Below the pieces are notes generated by a model that worked only from the letters and a program-made list of their open reading frames with translations, ran no database searches and had not been told where the DNA came from. The translations under genes and the position numbers were made by a program. Positions 29,072-41,422 of a stretch of 50,490 nucleotides of DNA are shown piece after piece (positions within the stretch are counted from its first letter, which is position 1; each line of letters begins with the position of its first letter). The DNA comes from Catellatospora methionotrophica (GTDB lineage: Bacteria; Actinomycetota; Actinomycetes; Mycobacteriales; Micromonosporaceae). Location: contig NZ_JAAOTJ010000032.1 of NCBI RefSeq assembly GCF_011297335.1, forward strand, positions 1 through 50,490, in the 5' to 3' direction.

Positions 29072-29785
29072 ATGCCCCATCCGCCGACCCCACCCACCCG
29101 GCAGCTGGACTACTACCTGCTCGCCGCCGACGGATCCGGCCGCCCCGAGGCGGTCGTCGTCGAGGAGTGGGTGCTGCGCGACGACGGCACCGCGATCGGC
29201 ATCGACAACGTGACCTGGACGGCGGCCGAGCGCTCATGGCAGTGCACCCCGGCACTCAGCCGGGATTTGCGCGCGGACGGCGGCATACGTACCAGGATCA
29301 GCGCGATCAGCGCTGACGCGGCGCAGGACGCGCTGGAACTGCTCGGCGGGGGCGAGCTGCCGGACGAGCGGTGGCTGCGTGGCCGGTTCGCCGATTTCCT
29401 GCCGCTGCCGTCGGCCCCGCTGCTGCGCCTGGGCCCGGCGCAGGCTCCGCCCGGCTTCCGGGACCGGCACGTGTACCGCATCCTGTTCGCGGGCGACCTG
29501 GACCGGCACGGGCTGCAATGCCTGCGGCTGTGGTGGCGGCTGGAGCCGGTCGAACCGGCTGCCGACCCGTCGGGGCGGCTGGTCGGGCGGGCCCGCCGCG
29601 AGGTCGACGGGCACGAGCTGAGCTGGGAGCTGCGGCGTGTCGGGCCTGGCCTGGGCTGGGCCGTCGACCTGACCGCCTGCCTGCGTGACGGCCCCGCGAG
29701 CGCGGTGCCGGTGCTGCTGCGCGACCTGCGGCAACTGGCCCGTGCCCACGGCCTGCTCCCGGTCGCCGTCGAACGCCTCGGCTGA
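29072..29785 (+). CDS. Hypothetical protein, 237 aa
   Basis: 237 aa, soluble, no signal peptide or membrane helix. I recognise no family. Visible features: acidic N-terminal half (EEWVLRDDGTAIGIDNVTW), a cluster of tryptophans, RDRHVYRILFAGDLDRHGLQCLRLWWRLEPVEP, and a C-terminal helix DLRQLARAHGLLPVAVERLG. Base and codon use match the neighbours, so the frame is real. Candidate -10 boxes TAGGGT (29053-29058) and CATCAT (29060-29065, 6 bases before the ATG) fit a short or absent leader. It may encode a protein that reports on another actinobacterial-only family. Confidence 0.65.
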   Translation: MPHPPTPPTRQLDYYLLAADGSGRPEAVVVEEWVLRDDGTAIGIDNVTWTAAERSWQCTPALSRDLRADGGIRTRISAISADAAQDALELLGGGELPDERWLRGRFADFLPLPSAPLLRLGPAQAPPGFRDRHVYRILFAGDLDRHGLQCLRLWWRLEPVEPAADPSGRLVGRARREVDGHELSWELRRVGPGLGWAVDLTACLRDGPASAVPVLLRDLRQLARAHGLLPVAVERLG

Positions 29786-29871
29786 ACCCGTCGGTAGCGG
29801 CCGGTTACCTGCCGCCATGCGCTGGGGGTTACACGTCCGAGGCTTCGCGCTCAAGCCCTACCGTACGGTGC

Positions 29872-30417
29872 TCAGACGCGGTCCAGCGGCAGGTGCGGTT
29901 CGGCGGGGAGCTCGACGGTGACCGTGTCGCCGGGGCGCACCGGGCCGCCGGTCAGCACGATGCTCATGATGCCCGCCTTGCGGACCAGGTTGCCGTCGGC
30001 GTCGCGGTGGACGACCTGCTTGAGCAGGCCCGGTTCGAAACGGTCGATCTGCGGGCACGGGTTGCGCAGTCCGGTCACCTCGACGGCGGCCTGCGGGCCG
30101 AAACGCAGCACGGTGCCCCGGGGCAGTGACAGCAGGTCCAGGCCTCGGGTGGTGATGTTCTCCCCGAGCTGGCCGGGGGCGACCTCGAAGCCCTGCTCGC
30201 GTACCTCGTCGTGCAGTTCGGCGTGGATCAGGTGGACCTGGCGCAGGTTCGGCTGGGTCGGGTCGGCGGCAACGCGGGACAGGTGCTGCACGGTCACGCC
30301 CGCGTGCGCGTCCCCGGCCACCCCGATTCCCGCGACCAGCTCGATCTCGTCGAGGTTCGGCTTGCTGAATCGGTGCTCGGCGTCCCGGCTGACGGCCACC
30401 ACGATCGGAGCGGACAT
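29872..30417 (-). CDS. MOSC domain-containing protein (YiiM-like)
   Basis: 181 aa. MOSC domain with GIGVAGDAHAGVTVQHLSRV (about 31-50), RQVHLIHAELHDEV, GQLGENITTRGLDLLSLPRGTVLRFG, and the active-site cysteine Cys121 in RNPCPQID. Closest to the YiiM type, which in E. coli takes part in molybdopterin-dependent N-hydroxylated base reduction; no partner reductase is nearby. ATG 30417 is chosen over 30423 because GAGAAT lies 6 bases before it. Second MOSC protein in the window, distinct from the one at 2502. Confidence 0.85.
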   Translation of the reverse strand: MSAPIVVAVSRDAEHRFSKPNLDEIELVAGIGVAGDAHAGVTVQHLSRVAADPTQPNLRQVHLIHAELHDEVREQGFEVAPGQLGENITTRGLDLLSLPRGTVLRFGPQAAVEVTGLRNPCPQIDRFEPGLLKQVVHRDADGNLVRKAGIMSIVLTGGPVRPGDTVTVELPAEPHLPLDRV

Positions 30418-30423
30418 GCACAC

Positions 30424-30429
30424 ATTCTC
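30424..30429 (-). promoter_or_regulatory. -10 box GAGAAT, leaderless start
   Basis: GAGAAT lies 6 bases before the ATG of the MOSC gene and lies inside the short gap to the HAD pseudogene stop. Confidence 0.45.
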
Positions 30430-30432
30430 GCA

Positions 30433-30965
30433 TCAGCCCGAACGGGCCGGATCGGCCCAGGCGGCGAGCGCCGTGAAGTCGCCGTCGCGCAGGCCGAGGC
30501 GGGCGTCGACGCGGTGCACCAGCGCCCGTCCGGGGTGGGCCGCGCCGATCCACGCCGTGTCGGCGTCGCTGACCTCGTCGTCGACCCAGGCGAAGTCACG
30601 GCCGCCGGCCCACTCGACCAGGCGGCGGGTCTTCCAGTGCACGCCGTCCCGGACCGCCGAGCGCGGCTGCGGCCAGTCGACCACGGGCAGCTCCGGCAGG
30701 CCGAGCACGGGCGCGATCCACTCGTTCGCCTCGTCGGTCCAGGTGGTCGCCCACACCAGGTCATAGGGCAACGCCAGCAACTGCGGGCCGTGGTCGGCCC
30801 GCGCCACACTCGCAGCGGCTTGCGGCGGCGGCCGTACATGTCGTAGCCGTAATCCGAGGCGGTGGTGATGCGATGCGTGAGGTAGCCCTCGGGGCGGCGG
30901 CTGGGCTTGGCGGCGTACGGGTTGAGTGGTCCGTCGACGTCGAGGAACAGCAGCGGCCGGGTCAT
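30433..30965 (-). pseudogene. HAD-like hydrolase, frameshifted
   Basis: Two frames together make a HAD-family protein of about 176 aa. Frame 1 (30965 to about 30801) gives MTRPLLFLDVDGPLNPYAAK, with the nucleophile motif DVDGPLNP, then YDMYGRRRKPLRVWR. Frame 2 (from about 30798 to 30433) continues ADHGPQLLALPYDLVWATTW...DFAWVDDEVSDAD with the later HAD motif. The join within GCGCGGGCC needs one extra base, so a single-base deletion, true mutation or sequencing error, breaks the gene. The promoter is intact: TACAGT 6 bases before the ATG. If expressed unedited it would make a short useless peptide. Confidence 0.8.
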
Positions 30966-30971
30966 CGGCGA

Positions 30972-30977
30972 ACTGTA
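30972..30977 (-). promoter_or_regulatory. -10 box TACAGT, leaderless start
   Basis: TACAGT lies 6 bases before the ATG of the HAD gene; it shows that the frameshifted gene still has a promoter. Confidence 0.4.
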
Positions 30978-31024
30978 GCGGCGGCGGGCCGGGCGGGTCC
31001 GCTGGTTTTCCGGGTCCGGGGCCG

Positions 31025-31030
31025 CAGAAT
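31025..31030 (+). promoter_or_regulatory. -10 box CAGAAT, leaderless start
   Basis: CAGAAT lies 6 bases before the ATG of hypF. Confidence 0.45.
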
Positions 31031-31036
31031 CATGTC

Positions 31037-33343
31037 ATGGCATACGGGGTGATTGCTGACGAAACCGCCAACGAGCGGCTGGCGGTGCGGGTCGCCGGGG
31101 TTGTTCAGGGGGTGGGGTTCCGGCCGTTCGTCTACACCCTCGCGCAGCGGCTGCACCTGCATGGACACGTCGGCAACGACACCGAGGGCGTGTTCATCGA
31201 GGCGGAGGGGCCGCGCGCCGCGCTGGACGTGTTCCTGTGCGCGCTCGACCTGGAACGCCCGCCGCTGGCGGTGATCGACTCGATGACCGCCGCGCCGCTG
31301 CCGGTGACCGGCGCGCCCGGTTTCAGCATCATGCCCTCCGACGCGTCGGGCCCGCCGGCCGCGCAGGTCGCCCCCGACGCCGCGACCTGCGAGGCGTGCC
31401 TGGACGAGACCACCGGCGGGGGCGGGCGGCGGCAGGGGTACGCGTTCACGAACTGCACCCACTGCGGTCCCCGGTTCACCATCGTGCGCAACGTCCCTTA
31501 CGACCGGCCGCACACGACCATGGCCGGGTTCGCCATGTGCGGCGACTGCGCCGGCGAGTACGCCGACCCGGCCGACCGCCGCTTCCACGCCCAGCCCGTG
31601 TGCTGCCCCGCATGCGGGCCCCGGCTGAGTCTGCTCAGCATGGACGGCAGTTCGCTGCTCACCGCCGGTGCCGACCCGGTCGCGGCCACGGCGCGGCTGC
31701 TGCGCGGCGGGGCGATCGTCGCGATCAAGGGACTGGGCGGCTACCACCTGGCCGTCGACGCGACCCATCCCGAGGCCGCCGCCCGGCTGCGGGCCGCCAA
31801 GCACCGCGAGGACAAGCCGTTCGCGCTGATGGTGGCCGACCTGTCCGAGGCCGCCGGGATCGCCGAGGTGGAGCCCGCCGCGGCACGGCTGCTGCGCCAC
31901 CCGGCCCGGCCGATCGTGCTGCTGCCCCGGCGCACCCGTCATCCGGCGCACCGGATCGCCGAGGCCGTCGCGCCGGGCTGCGGCGAGCTGGGCCTGATGC
32001 TGCCGTACACGCCGCTGCACCACCTGCTGCTCGCGACGCTCGTCCGACCGCTCGTGATGACCAGCGGCAACGTGTCCGACGAGCCCATCGCGTACCGCGA
32101 CGACGACGCGCTGACCCAGCTGGCCGGCATCGCCGACGTCACGCTGACCCACGACCGGCCGATCCACCTGCGCACCGACGACTCGGTCGCGCGGGTGGTG
32201 CGCGGTGCGCCGACGCTACTGCGCCGCTCGCGCGGGTACGTGCCGCGCCCGGTGCGGCTGCCGATCAAGCTGCGCCGTCCCGTGCTCGGCTGCGGTGCCG
32301 CGCTGAAGAACACGTTCTGCCTGGCCCGGGGCGAGTTCGCGACGCTGTCGCACCACGTCGGCGACCTGACCAACGCGGCGACGTATCGCGCGTACACCGA
32401 GGGGGTCGGGCATTTCGAGCGGCTGCTCGGGATCACGCCGGAACTCGTCGCGCACGACCTGCACCCCGATTACCCGTCGACGGCGTACGCGCTGGAGCGG
32501 GACGGGGTCGAGGCGGTCGGGGTGCAGCACCACCACGCGCACATCGCGTCCTGCCTGGCCGAGCACGGCGAGCGGGAGCCGGTCATCGGGGTCGCCTTCG
32601 ACGGGCTCGGCTACGGCGACGACGGCACGCTGTGGGGCGGCGAGATCCTGGTCGCGGATCTGGCGGCGTACACCCGGGTGGGTCATCTGGCGACGGTGCC
32701 GATGCCCGGCGGCGCGGCGGCGGTCCGCGAACCCTGGCGGATGGCCCTGTCCTACCTGGACGCGCTCGGCGGCGAACTGCCCGGGGTGGCGGTCGCGCAG
32801 CGGCACGCCCACGCGTGGCGGCCGCTGCGCGAGGCGGTGCGGGCCGGGGTGAACGCGCCGCTGACCTCCAGCGCGGGGCGGTTGTTCGACGCGGTCGCGG
32901 CGCTGCTGGACCTGCGCGACGAGGTCACCTACGAGGGTCAGGCCGCGATCGAGCTGGAGCAGGTGGCGCAGCGCGGCGAGGTGGCCGGTTACCCGGCGGA
33001 GATCGCCGAGGACCCGGTGCTGACCCTGCGCGGGGCCGACCTGGTCCGCGCCGCGCTGACCGACCGGCTGGCGGGGGTGGGCACGCCGCAGATCGCGGCC
33101 CGCTTCCACGCCGGGGTCGCCGACCTGATCGTGAACGCCTGCCTGCTGGTACGCGAGCGGCACGGCCTGCACACCGTGGCGTTGTCGGGCGGGGTCTTCC
33201 AGAACACGCTGCTGCTGGGCCGGACGCTGGACGGGCTGACCCTGTCGGGGTTCCGGGTCCTCACCCACCGGCAGGTCCCCTGCAACGACGGCGGCCTCAG
33301 CCTCGGCCAGGTCGCCGTGGCCGGCGCCCGCGACCGGCACTGA
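31037..33343 (+). CDS. hypF: Carbamoyltransferase HypF
   Basis: 768 aa with every HypF domain in order: acylphosphatase (about 14-100; RVAGVVQGVGFRPFVY), two zinc-finger motifs with four CxxC pairs (CEACLDE, CTHCGPRF, CGDCAGEY, CPACGPR; about 115-200), YrdC/Sua5-like carbamoyl-adenylate domain (about 205-390; KGLGGYHLAVDA, KHREDKPFALM, TSGNVSDEPI) and a Kae1-like carbamoyltransferase domain (about 410-768; VQHHHAHIASCLAEHG, FDGLGYGDDGTLWGGE, LSGGVFQNTLL). HypF uses carbamoyl phosphate and ATP to make the CN ligands of [NiFe] hydrogenase. No other hyp or hydrogenase gene lies in the window, so it is an orphan here. It is divergent from the HAD pseudogene. Confidence 0.95.
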   Translation: MAYGVIADETANERLAVRVAGVVQGVGFRPFVYTLAQRLHLHGHVGNDTEGVFIEAEGPRAALDVFLCALDLERPPLAVIDSMTAAPLPVTGAPGFSIMPSDASGPPAAQVAPDAATCEACLDETTGGGGRRQGYAFTNCTHCGPRFTIVRNVPYDRPHTTMAGFAMCGDCAGEYADPADRRFHAQPVCCPACGPRLSLLSMDGSSLLTAGADPVAATARLLRGGAIVAIKGLGGYHLAVDATHPEAAARLRAAKHREDKPFALMVADLSEAAGIAEVEPAAARLLRHPARPIVLLPRRTRHPAHRIAEAVAPGCGELGLMLPYTPLHHLLLATLVRPLVMTSGNVSDEPIAYRDDDALTQLAGIADVTLTHDRPIHLRTDDSVARVVRGAPTLLRRSRGYVPRPVRLPIKLRRPVLGCGAALKNTFCLARGEFATLSHHVGDLTNAATYRAYTEGVGHFERLLGITPELVAHDLHPDYPSTAYALERDGVEAVGVQHHHAHIASCLAEHGEREPVIGVAFDGLGYGDDGTLWGGEILVADLAAYTRVGHLATVPMPGGAAAVREPWRMALSYLDALGGELPGVAVAQRHAHAWRPLREAVRAGVNAPLTSSAGRLFDAVAALLDLRDEVTYEGQAAIELEQVAQRGEVAGYPAEIAEDPVLTLRGADLVRAALTDRLAGVGTPQIAARFHAGVADLIVNACLLVRERHGLHTVALSGGVFQNTLLLGRTLDGLTLSGFRVLTHRQVPCNDGGLSLGQVAVAGARDRH

Positions 33344-33371
33344 GCGGGCCTGCCGCCACGGTTGGCAGGGT

Positions 33372-34112
33372 TCAGTCGATGAGGCGCTGGACGCCGTCGA
33401 GGATGACGTCGAGTCCGAACGCGAAGGCGTGCACGGGGTCCGCGGAGGCCTGGTAGACCTGGCTGCTGGCCTCGCCGACGCGACCGGCGAGCGGGAAGTC
33501 GTGGCCGGTCATGACGCGTTCCAGGACCGGGGCGGTGGCACGCCACCATTCCAGTTCGGTCAGGCCGGAGTCGCGCTGCGCGCGGGCCAGCCCGGCGTGG
33601 CTGCGGGCGACGCCCTCGACGTGGGTGAGGACCAGGGTGAGCACCGAGTCCATCTGCACGTCGGTCAGGCCGATGCCGTCCAGCACGCGCAGCTCGGCCT
33701 CGTACTTGAGCAGGGCGTTGGGGCCGAGCGTGGGGCGGCCGCCGGTGGCGTCGAGCAGCCACGGGTGGCGCAGGCTGAGGTCCCAGTTGCGCTCGGCGAC
33801 GTACCGCATGCCCGCGCGCCAGCCGTCGCGCCCGGACGGGTCGTCGACGCCGGTGTAGAGCTCGCCGATCACCGTGTCGACCATGAGGTCGTTGAGCTCG
33901 GTCTTGCCGGGCACGTGGGTGTAGAGCGACATGGTGCCCGAGCCGATCTTGTCGGCGACCCGGCGCATGGTGGCCGCGTCCAGCCCTTCGGCGTCGGCCA
34001 GCGCGATGGCCGCCTCGACGATCGCGCGGACCGTCAGGCCGGACCGGCCGGGTCGGGTGTGCGAGCCCCACAGCAGCGCGAGACTGCGACCCGGGTCGCT
34101 CTTGGCACTCAC
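33372..34112 (-). CDS. TetR-family regulator (TetR_C type)
   Basis: 246 aa. N-terminal HTH (about 28-74): LTVRAIVEAAIALADAEGLDAATMRRVADKIGSGTMSLYTHVPGKTELNDLMVD. The C-terminal ligand domain resembles tetracycline-repressor class C-domains (PF02909-like), with LRHPWLLDATGGRPTLGPNALLKYE and DPVHAFAFGLDVILDGVQRLI. Ligand unknown; often regulates efflux or modifying enzymes. GTG 34112 has GGAG 7 bases upstream. Divergent from the ArsR/MBL operon with 124 bases between. Convergent with hypF, with a weak hairpin at 33349-33369. Confidence 0.85.
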   Translation of the reverse strand: MSAKSDPGRSLALLWGSHTRPGRSGLTVRAIVEAAIALADAEGLDAATMRRVADKIGSGTMSLYTHVPGKTELNDLMVDTVIGELYTGVDDPSGRDGWRAGMRYVAERNWDLSLRHPWLLDATGGRPTLGPNALLKYEAELRVLDGIGLTDVQMDSVLTLVLTHVEGVARSHAGLARAQRDSGLTELEWWRATAPVLERVMTGHDFPLAGRVGEASSQVYQASADPVHAFAFGLDVILDGVQRLID

Positions 34113-34188
34113 AGGAACACTCCACCTCGCCACGTCCGTCGGCGTACATCGTACGGCACCCGCGTCGTCACGAGCCTTTCCGGGCATA

Positions 34189-34234
34189 GTCAAAGAAGTG
34201 TTTGACATTTCGTATTGCCAAAGTAGTCTTTGAC
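34189..34234 (+). promoter_or_regulatory. Promoter with two tandem palindromic operators (ArsR/MBL operon)
   Basis: Operator 1, GTCAAAGAAGTGTTTGAC (34189-34206), is a perfect GTCAAA-6-TTTGAC palindrome. Operator 2, GCCAAAGTAGTCTTTGAC (34217-34234), differs by one base in its left half. Centres are 28 bases apart. Between and over them lie -35 TTGACA (34202-34207) and -10 TAGTCT (34224-34229), spaced by 16, with the ATG 7 bases after the -10. Binding would block both promoter elements, a classic repressor layout. Confidence 0.8.
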
Positions 34235-34236
34235 AT

Positions 34237-34812
34237 ATGGACGTCAGTGACCCCACGGCGATGCGCGCCCTGGCCCACCCGCTACGGCTGGACCTGCTCG
34301 AACTCCTCGGCGCGACCGGCCCGGCCACCGCCGCGCACTGCGGCCGCATCCTCGGCGTGCCGCAGGCGAACTGCTCGTTCCATCTGCGACAGCTCGCCAA
34401 GTACGGCTTCGTCGAGGACGCCGGACCCGGCCGGGACCAGCGGGAGCGGCGCTGGCGGCTGCCCGAGGGCTCGACGCGGCTGCGCATTCCCGCCGGCGCC
34501 GACAAGGTCGTACGCCGCGAACTGGAACGCGTGGTCGTCGAACGGGAGACCCGCGCGATTCTCACCCACGTCGACCACAAGGCCCGCGACCTGGACGCGA
34601 CCGGCGACCAGCCGACGCAGCGCCTGGCCCACGCCGTCGTCGCGCTGTCCGCAGCGGAGGCCGAGCAACTGTGGCGGCAGTGGACGGCGCTCCTGGAGCC
34701 GTACGCCGCCCGAACCGCCACCGAAGGCCAGCACTACCTGCGGTTCTTCGCCGCGGCGACCCCCATCGCCGGCACCGGCCCGAAGGAGGACGGCGATGCC
34801 GCCGACAACTGA
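34237..34812 (+). CDS. ArsR-family transcriptional regulator
   Basis: 191 aa. HTH in residues 3-75: DPTAMRALAHPLRLDLLELLGATGPATAAHCGRILGVPQANCSFHLRQLAKYGFVED, followed by the wing RRWRLPEG. A longer C-terminal helical part (about 110-185) is as in ArsR-like regulators of larger size. The typical metal-binding CVC motif of SmtB/ArsR is missing, so the ligand is probably organic. It overlaps the following metallo-beta-lactamase gene by 17 bases. Two operators in its promoter point to autorepression. Confidence 0.87.
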   Translation: MDVSDPTAMRALAHPLRLDLLELLGATGPATAAHCGRILGVPQANCSFHLRQLAKYGFVEDAGPGRDQRERRWRLPEGSTRLRIPAGADKVVRRELERVVVERETRAILTHVDHKARDLDATGDQPTQRLAHAVVALSAAEAEQLWRQWTALLEPYAARTATEGQHYLRFFAAATPIAGTGPKEDGDAADN

Positions 34813-35716
34813 CCACCCGATCGCCGGGTCCCTGGATGTGGTGTGGAACTCCGGCATCTCGCGCGACGAGCCCCCGATCCAGGTTCACGCGTACACCGAG
34901 AACACGGTCATCCTGCGGCAGAGCAAGGCGACCAGTTACGAGGCGCCGTTCCTGTATCTGCTGTTCGGCGACGACAGGGCACTGCTGCTCGACACCGGCG
35001 CGACCGGCGACCCGGCCGCGTTCCCGTTACGTGCCACCGTCGACCGGCTCGTCGACGGGTGGCTCGCCGCCCATCCGCGCGACGGATACGCGCTAGTCGT
35101 CGCCCACAGCCACGGGCACGGTGACCACGTGGCCGCCGACGAGCAGTTCGCCGACCGCCCGGCGACCACCGTGGTCGGGCGCGACCTGGACGCGGTGCGC
35201 TCGTTCTTCGGCATCGCCCACGACCGACCCGACGACATCGCGGCCTTCGATCTCGGCGGGCGAGTGCTGGAGGTCATCCCGTCACCGGGACACCACGCCG
35301 CGGCCATCACCGTCTACGACCCGGCCACCGGGATCCTGCTCACCGGCGACACCGTCCTGCCGGGACGGCTGCTCGTGTTCGACGCCACCGCCTACCGGGC
35401 GACGATGGACCGCCTGGTCGCCTTCGCGGCCCGCCGACCCGTGACGCACGTGCTCGGCTGCCACGTCGAGATGACCCGCCGCCCGGGGCGCGACTTCCCG
35501 ATCGGCGCGACCCGGCAGCCGGGCGAGCGCGCCCTGGCGATGACGCCGCAGCAGCTCACCGCCGTCCGCGACGCGGCCGTCGCCATGACCGGCCGCCGTG
35601 GCGTGCGCCGGTACGACGACTTCATCCTGTACCACGAACCGCGCCCGTGGGACCTGCGCCGCCTGCTCACCCGAGGCCGCGTCCACCAGGCCTGGGCCAG
35701 GGTGTTCCACCGCTGA
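34796..35716 (+). CDS. Metallo-beta-lactamase-fold hydrolase
   Basis: 306 aa. MBL fold with HSHGHGDH (His106, His108, Asp110, His111 binding two metals), then SPGHHAAAI, GDTVLPGRL with a metal aspartate, and GCHVEMTRR. Length and the lack of a signal peptide fit a cytoplasmic hydrolase (glyoxalase II, lactonase or similar), not a secreted beta-lactamase. ATG 34796 follows GAAGGAGG by 6 bases and lies inside the arsR-like gene, so both are translated together and probably induced by the ligand the regulator senses. Confidence 0.87.
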   Translation: MPPTTDHPIAGSLDVVWNSGISRDEPPIQVHAYTENTVILRQSKATSYEAPFLYLLFGDDRALLLDTGATGDPAAFPLRATVDRLVDGWLAAHPRDGYALVVAHSHGHGDHVAADEQFADRPATTVVGRDLDAVRSFFGIAHDRPDDIAAFDLGGRVLEVIPSPGHHAAAITVYDPATGILLTGDTVLPGRLLVFDATAYRATMDRLVAFAARRPVTHVLGCHVEMTRRPGRDFPIGATRQPGERALAMTPQQLTAVRDAAVAMTGRRGVRRYDDFILYHEPRPWDLRRLLTRGRVHQAWARVFHR

Positions 35717-35722
35717 GCACAT

Positions 35723-35767
35723 CGCGCCGGTCACGGCGTCCCACTCCGGGCCGCCGTGACCGGCGCG
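35723..35767. terminator. Bidirectional terminator, 16-bp perfect stem
   Basis: CGCGCCGGTCACGGCG (35723-35738) and its exact complement (35752-35767), 13-base loop, between convergent MBL and metH genes. Confidence 0.82.
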
Positions 35768-35774
35768 GTGGCGG

Positions 35775-39389
<3,615 letters not shown>

Positions 39390-39415
39390 CGCGAACACCT
39401 CCGAAAGAACTCTCG

Positions 39416-39478
39416 GAGGCGCCCTTGCAACGGTGTGTCCAGCCGAGCGTGGCGGGCTGTGCCCGTTGCAGCGCCTCT
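39416..39478 (-). promoter_or_regulatory. S-adenosylhomocysteine (SAH) riboswitch upstream of metH
   Basis: Read on the minus strand, the leader opens GAGGCGCUGCAACGGGC, continues with ACGCUCGGC and closes CGUUGCAAGGGCGCCUC, so outer GAGGCGC/GCGCCUC arms pair and the CUGCAAC/GUUGC and CUCGG segments sit where the SAH-riboswitch consensus (GCGCUGC-A, AGGCUCG, CAACGGCGC) has them. Such elements switch on metH, ahcY and metF when SAH is high. The ribosome-binding site of metH lies 14 bases beyond. Confidence 0.7.
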
Positions 39479-39574
39479 CGACCTGAACACGAAGTTTACC
39501 GCCCGCCCGCCGCCTCCACGATCACGGCACCGCCCGTGTCCCGTTCTGCGGGAAACGATCGACCGTTCCACCTC

Positions 39575-39650
39575 GATCATCCGACTTGCCAGGCACCTGG
39601 GCGTATCTTGATCGACCTTTCGCCCACCTGCCGGGCAAGTCCGACGATCG
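39575..39650. repeat. Palindromic element, family D, copy 2
   Basis: Starts GATCATCCGACTTGCC and ends CCGACGATCG; the arms (about 30 bases) pair imperfectly with GGCACCTGGGCG opposite CGCCCACCTGCC. Within the 332-base gap 39390-39721, which otherwise holds the riboswitch, a short featureless stretch and a terminator. Confidence 0.72.
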
Positions 39651-39670
39651 TGTGCGCCGTCCCGCGATGC

Positions 39671-39707
39671 GGACGCCTCCGTGGCGGTCAACGCCACGGA
39701 GGCGTCC
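39671..39707. terminator. Terminator hairpin, 16-bp perfect stem
   Basis: GGACGCCTCCGTGGCG (39671-39686) and its complement (39692-39707) with a 5-base loop, 14 bases past the stop of the NmrA-like gene (read on the minus strand). Confidence 0.82.
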
Positions 39708-39721
39708 TTCGTTCCCGCGGC

Positions 39722-40576
<855 letters not shown>

Positions 40577-40642
40577 GACTTATTTCTCCCACACTGTCCA
40601 GGCGGTCCGGGCACGATCGCCCAGGCCGCAGGGCTCGATCCA

Positions 40643-40664
40643 AAACGGGGATGACTCCCCGTTT
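40643..40664. promoter_or_regulatory. Operator 1 of the SDR/TetR pair
   Basis: Perfect palindrome with 9-base arms AAACGGGGA and TCCCCGTTT and a 4-base centre TGAC. It lies 66 bases upstream of the SDR start codon and 57 bases before the TetR start. Confidence 0.75.
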
Positions 40665-40686
40665 GACGTTCGACCGTAGCACAACC

Positions 40687-40713
40687 GGGGAGAGTCCCCC
40701 ACTTCGCTATGCT
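40687..40713 (+). promoter_or_regulatory. Operator 2 and -10 box of the TetR gene
   Basis: GGGGA-GAG-TCCCC (40687-40699) repeats the operator 1 core. It covers the -35 position of the -10 box TATGCT (40708-40713), which lies 7 bases before the ATG (leaderless). Confidence 0.7.
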
Positions 40714-40720
40714 GGACGGC

Positions 40721-41392
40721 ATGGCCCCCACCGCGCTGCGCGCCGACGCCGAGCGCAACCGTCGTCGCCTCGTCGACGCGGCCCTCGCCGTGTTCAGCGA
40801 GCGCGGGCTCGACGCCCCCCTCGACGACATCGCGCGCCGCGCCGGGCTCGGCAACGCCACCCTCTACCGGCACTTCCCCGTCCGGCGCGACCTGATCGCG
40901 GCCGTCTACGCCGAGACGCTGGACGAGATCGTCGCGACCGCCGAGCGGGCGACCGCCCAGTCCGACGCCTGGACCGCGTTCCGCGACCACCTCGTCTACC
41001 TGTGCGGCGTGCAGTCGCGGTGCCGGGCGACGTCCGACCTGCTCACCGCGGCGGTAGCCGGGGTGCCGGGACTCGACGCGCTGCACGAGCGGGCGTACCA
41101 GGGGCTGCAGGTGCTCATCGAGCGCGCGCAGGTCGCCGGTGAGCTGCGCGCGGACTTCCGGCACGAGGACGTGGTCCTCATCCTGATGAGCAACGCCGGG
41201 CTGATCGAGCGCACCGCCGAGGCCGCCCCGGACGCGTGGCGGCGGCTGCTCGCGTACACCCTCGACGGGTTGCGGGCCCCGGGCCGCACGCCCGCGCCGC
41301 CGAGTCCCGGCGTGGCGCGCGTGGTGGACGCGATGCGCGAGCGCGGACGGCGCTTCAGCGGCGAACCGGCGCAGGGACATCACGCTTCGTAG
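40721..41392 (+). CDS. TetR/AcrR-family regulator
   Basis: 223 aa. HTH residues about 12-58: AERNRRRLVDAALAVFSERGLDAPLDDIARRAGLGNATLYRHFPVRRDLIAAVY. The C-terminal domain (about 80-200) is helical with a variable ligand pocket and a disordered basic end. ATG 40721 rather than 40709 because TATGCT lies 7 bases before it. Divergent from the NmrA-like oxidoreductase, with two shared GGGGA-n-TCCCC operators, so it likely represses both. Confidence 0.88.
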   Translation: MAPTALRADAERNRRRLVDAALAVFSERGLDAPLDDIARRAGLGNATLYRHFPVRRDLIAAVYAETLDEIVATAERATAQSDAWTAFRDHLVYLCGVQSRCRATSDLLTAAVAGVPGLDALHERAYQGLQVLIERAQVAGELRADFRHEDVVLILMSNAGLIERTAEAAPDAWRRLLAYTLDGLRAPGRTPAPPSPGVARVVDAMRERGRRFSGEPAQGHHAS

Positions 41393-41398
41393 TCGCCG

Positions 41399-41418
41399 GT
41401 GACGCATGGGGGCGTCAC
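41399..41418. terminator. Hairpin after the TetR gene
   Basis: GTGACGC / GCGTCAC, 7-bp perfect stem, 6-base loop, 7 bases past the stop codon. Confidence 0.5.
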
Positions 41419-41422
41419 GGCA

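Noticed and set aside
34796..35716. Secreted class B beta-lactamase
   Set aside because: No signal peptide, wrong overall length and motif spacing; a general MBL-fold hydrolase fits better.
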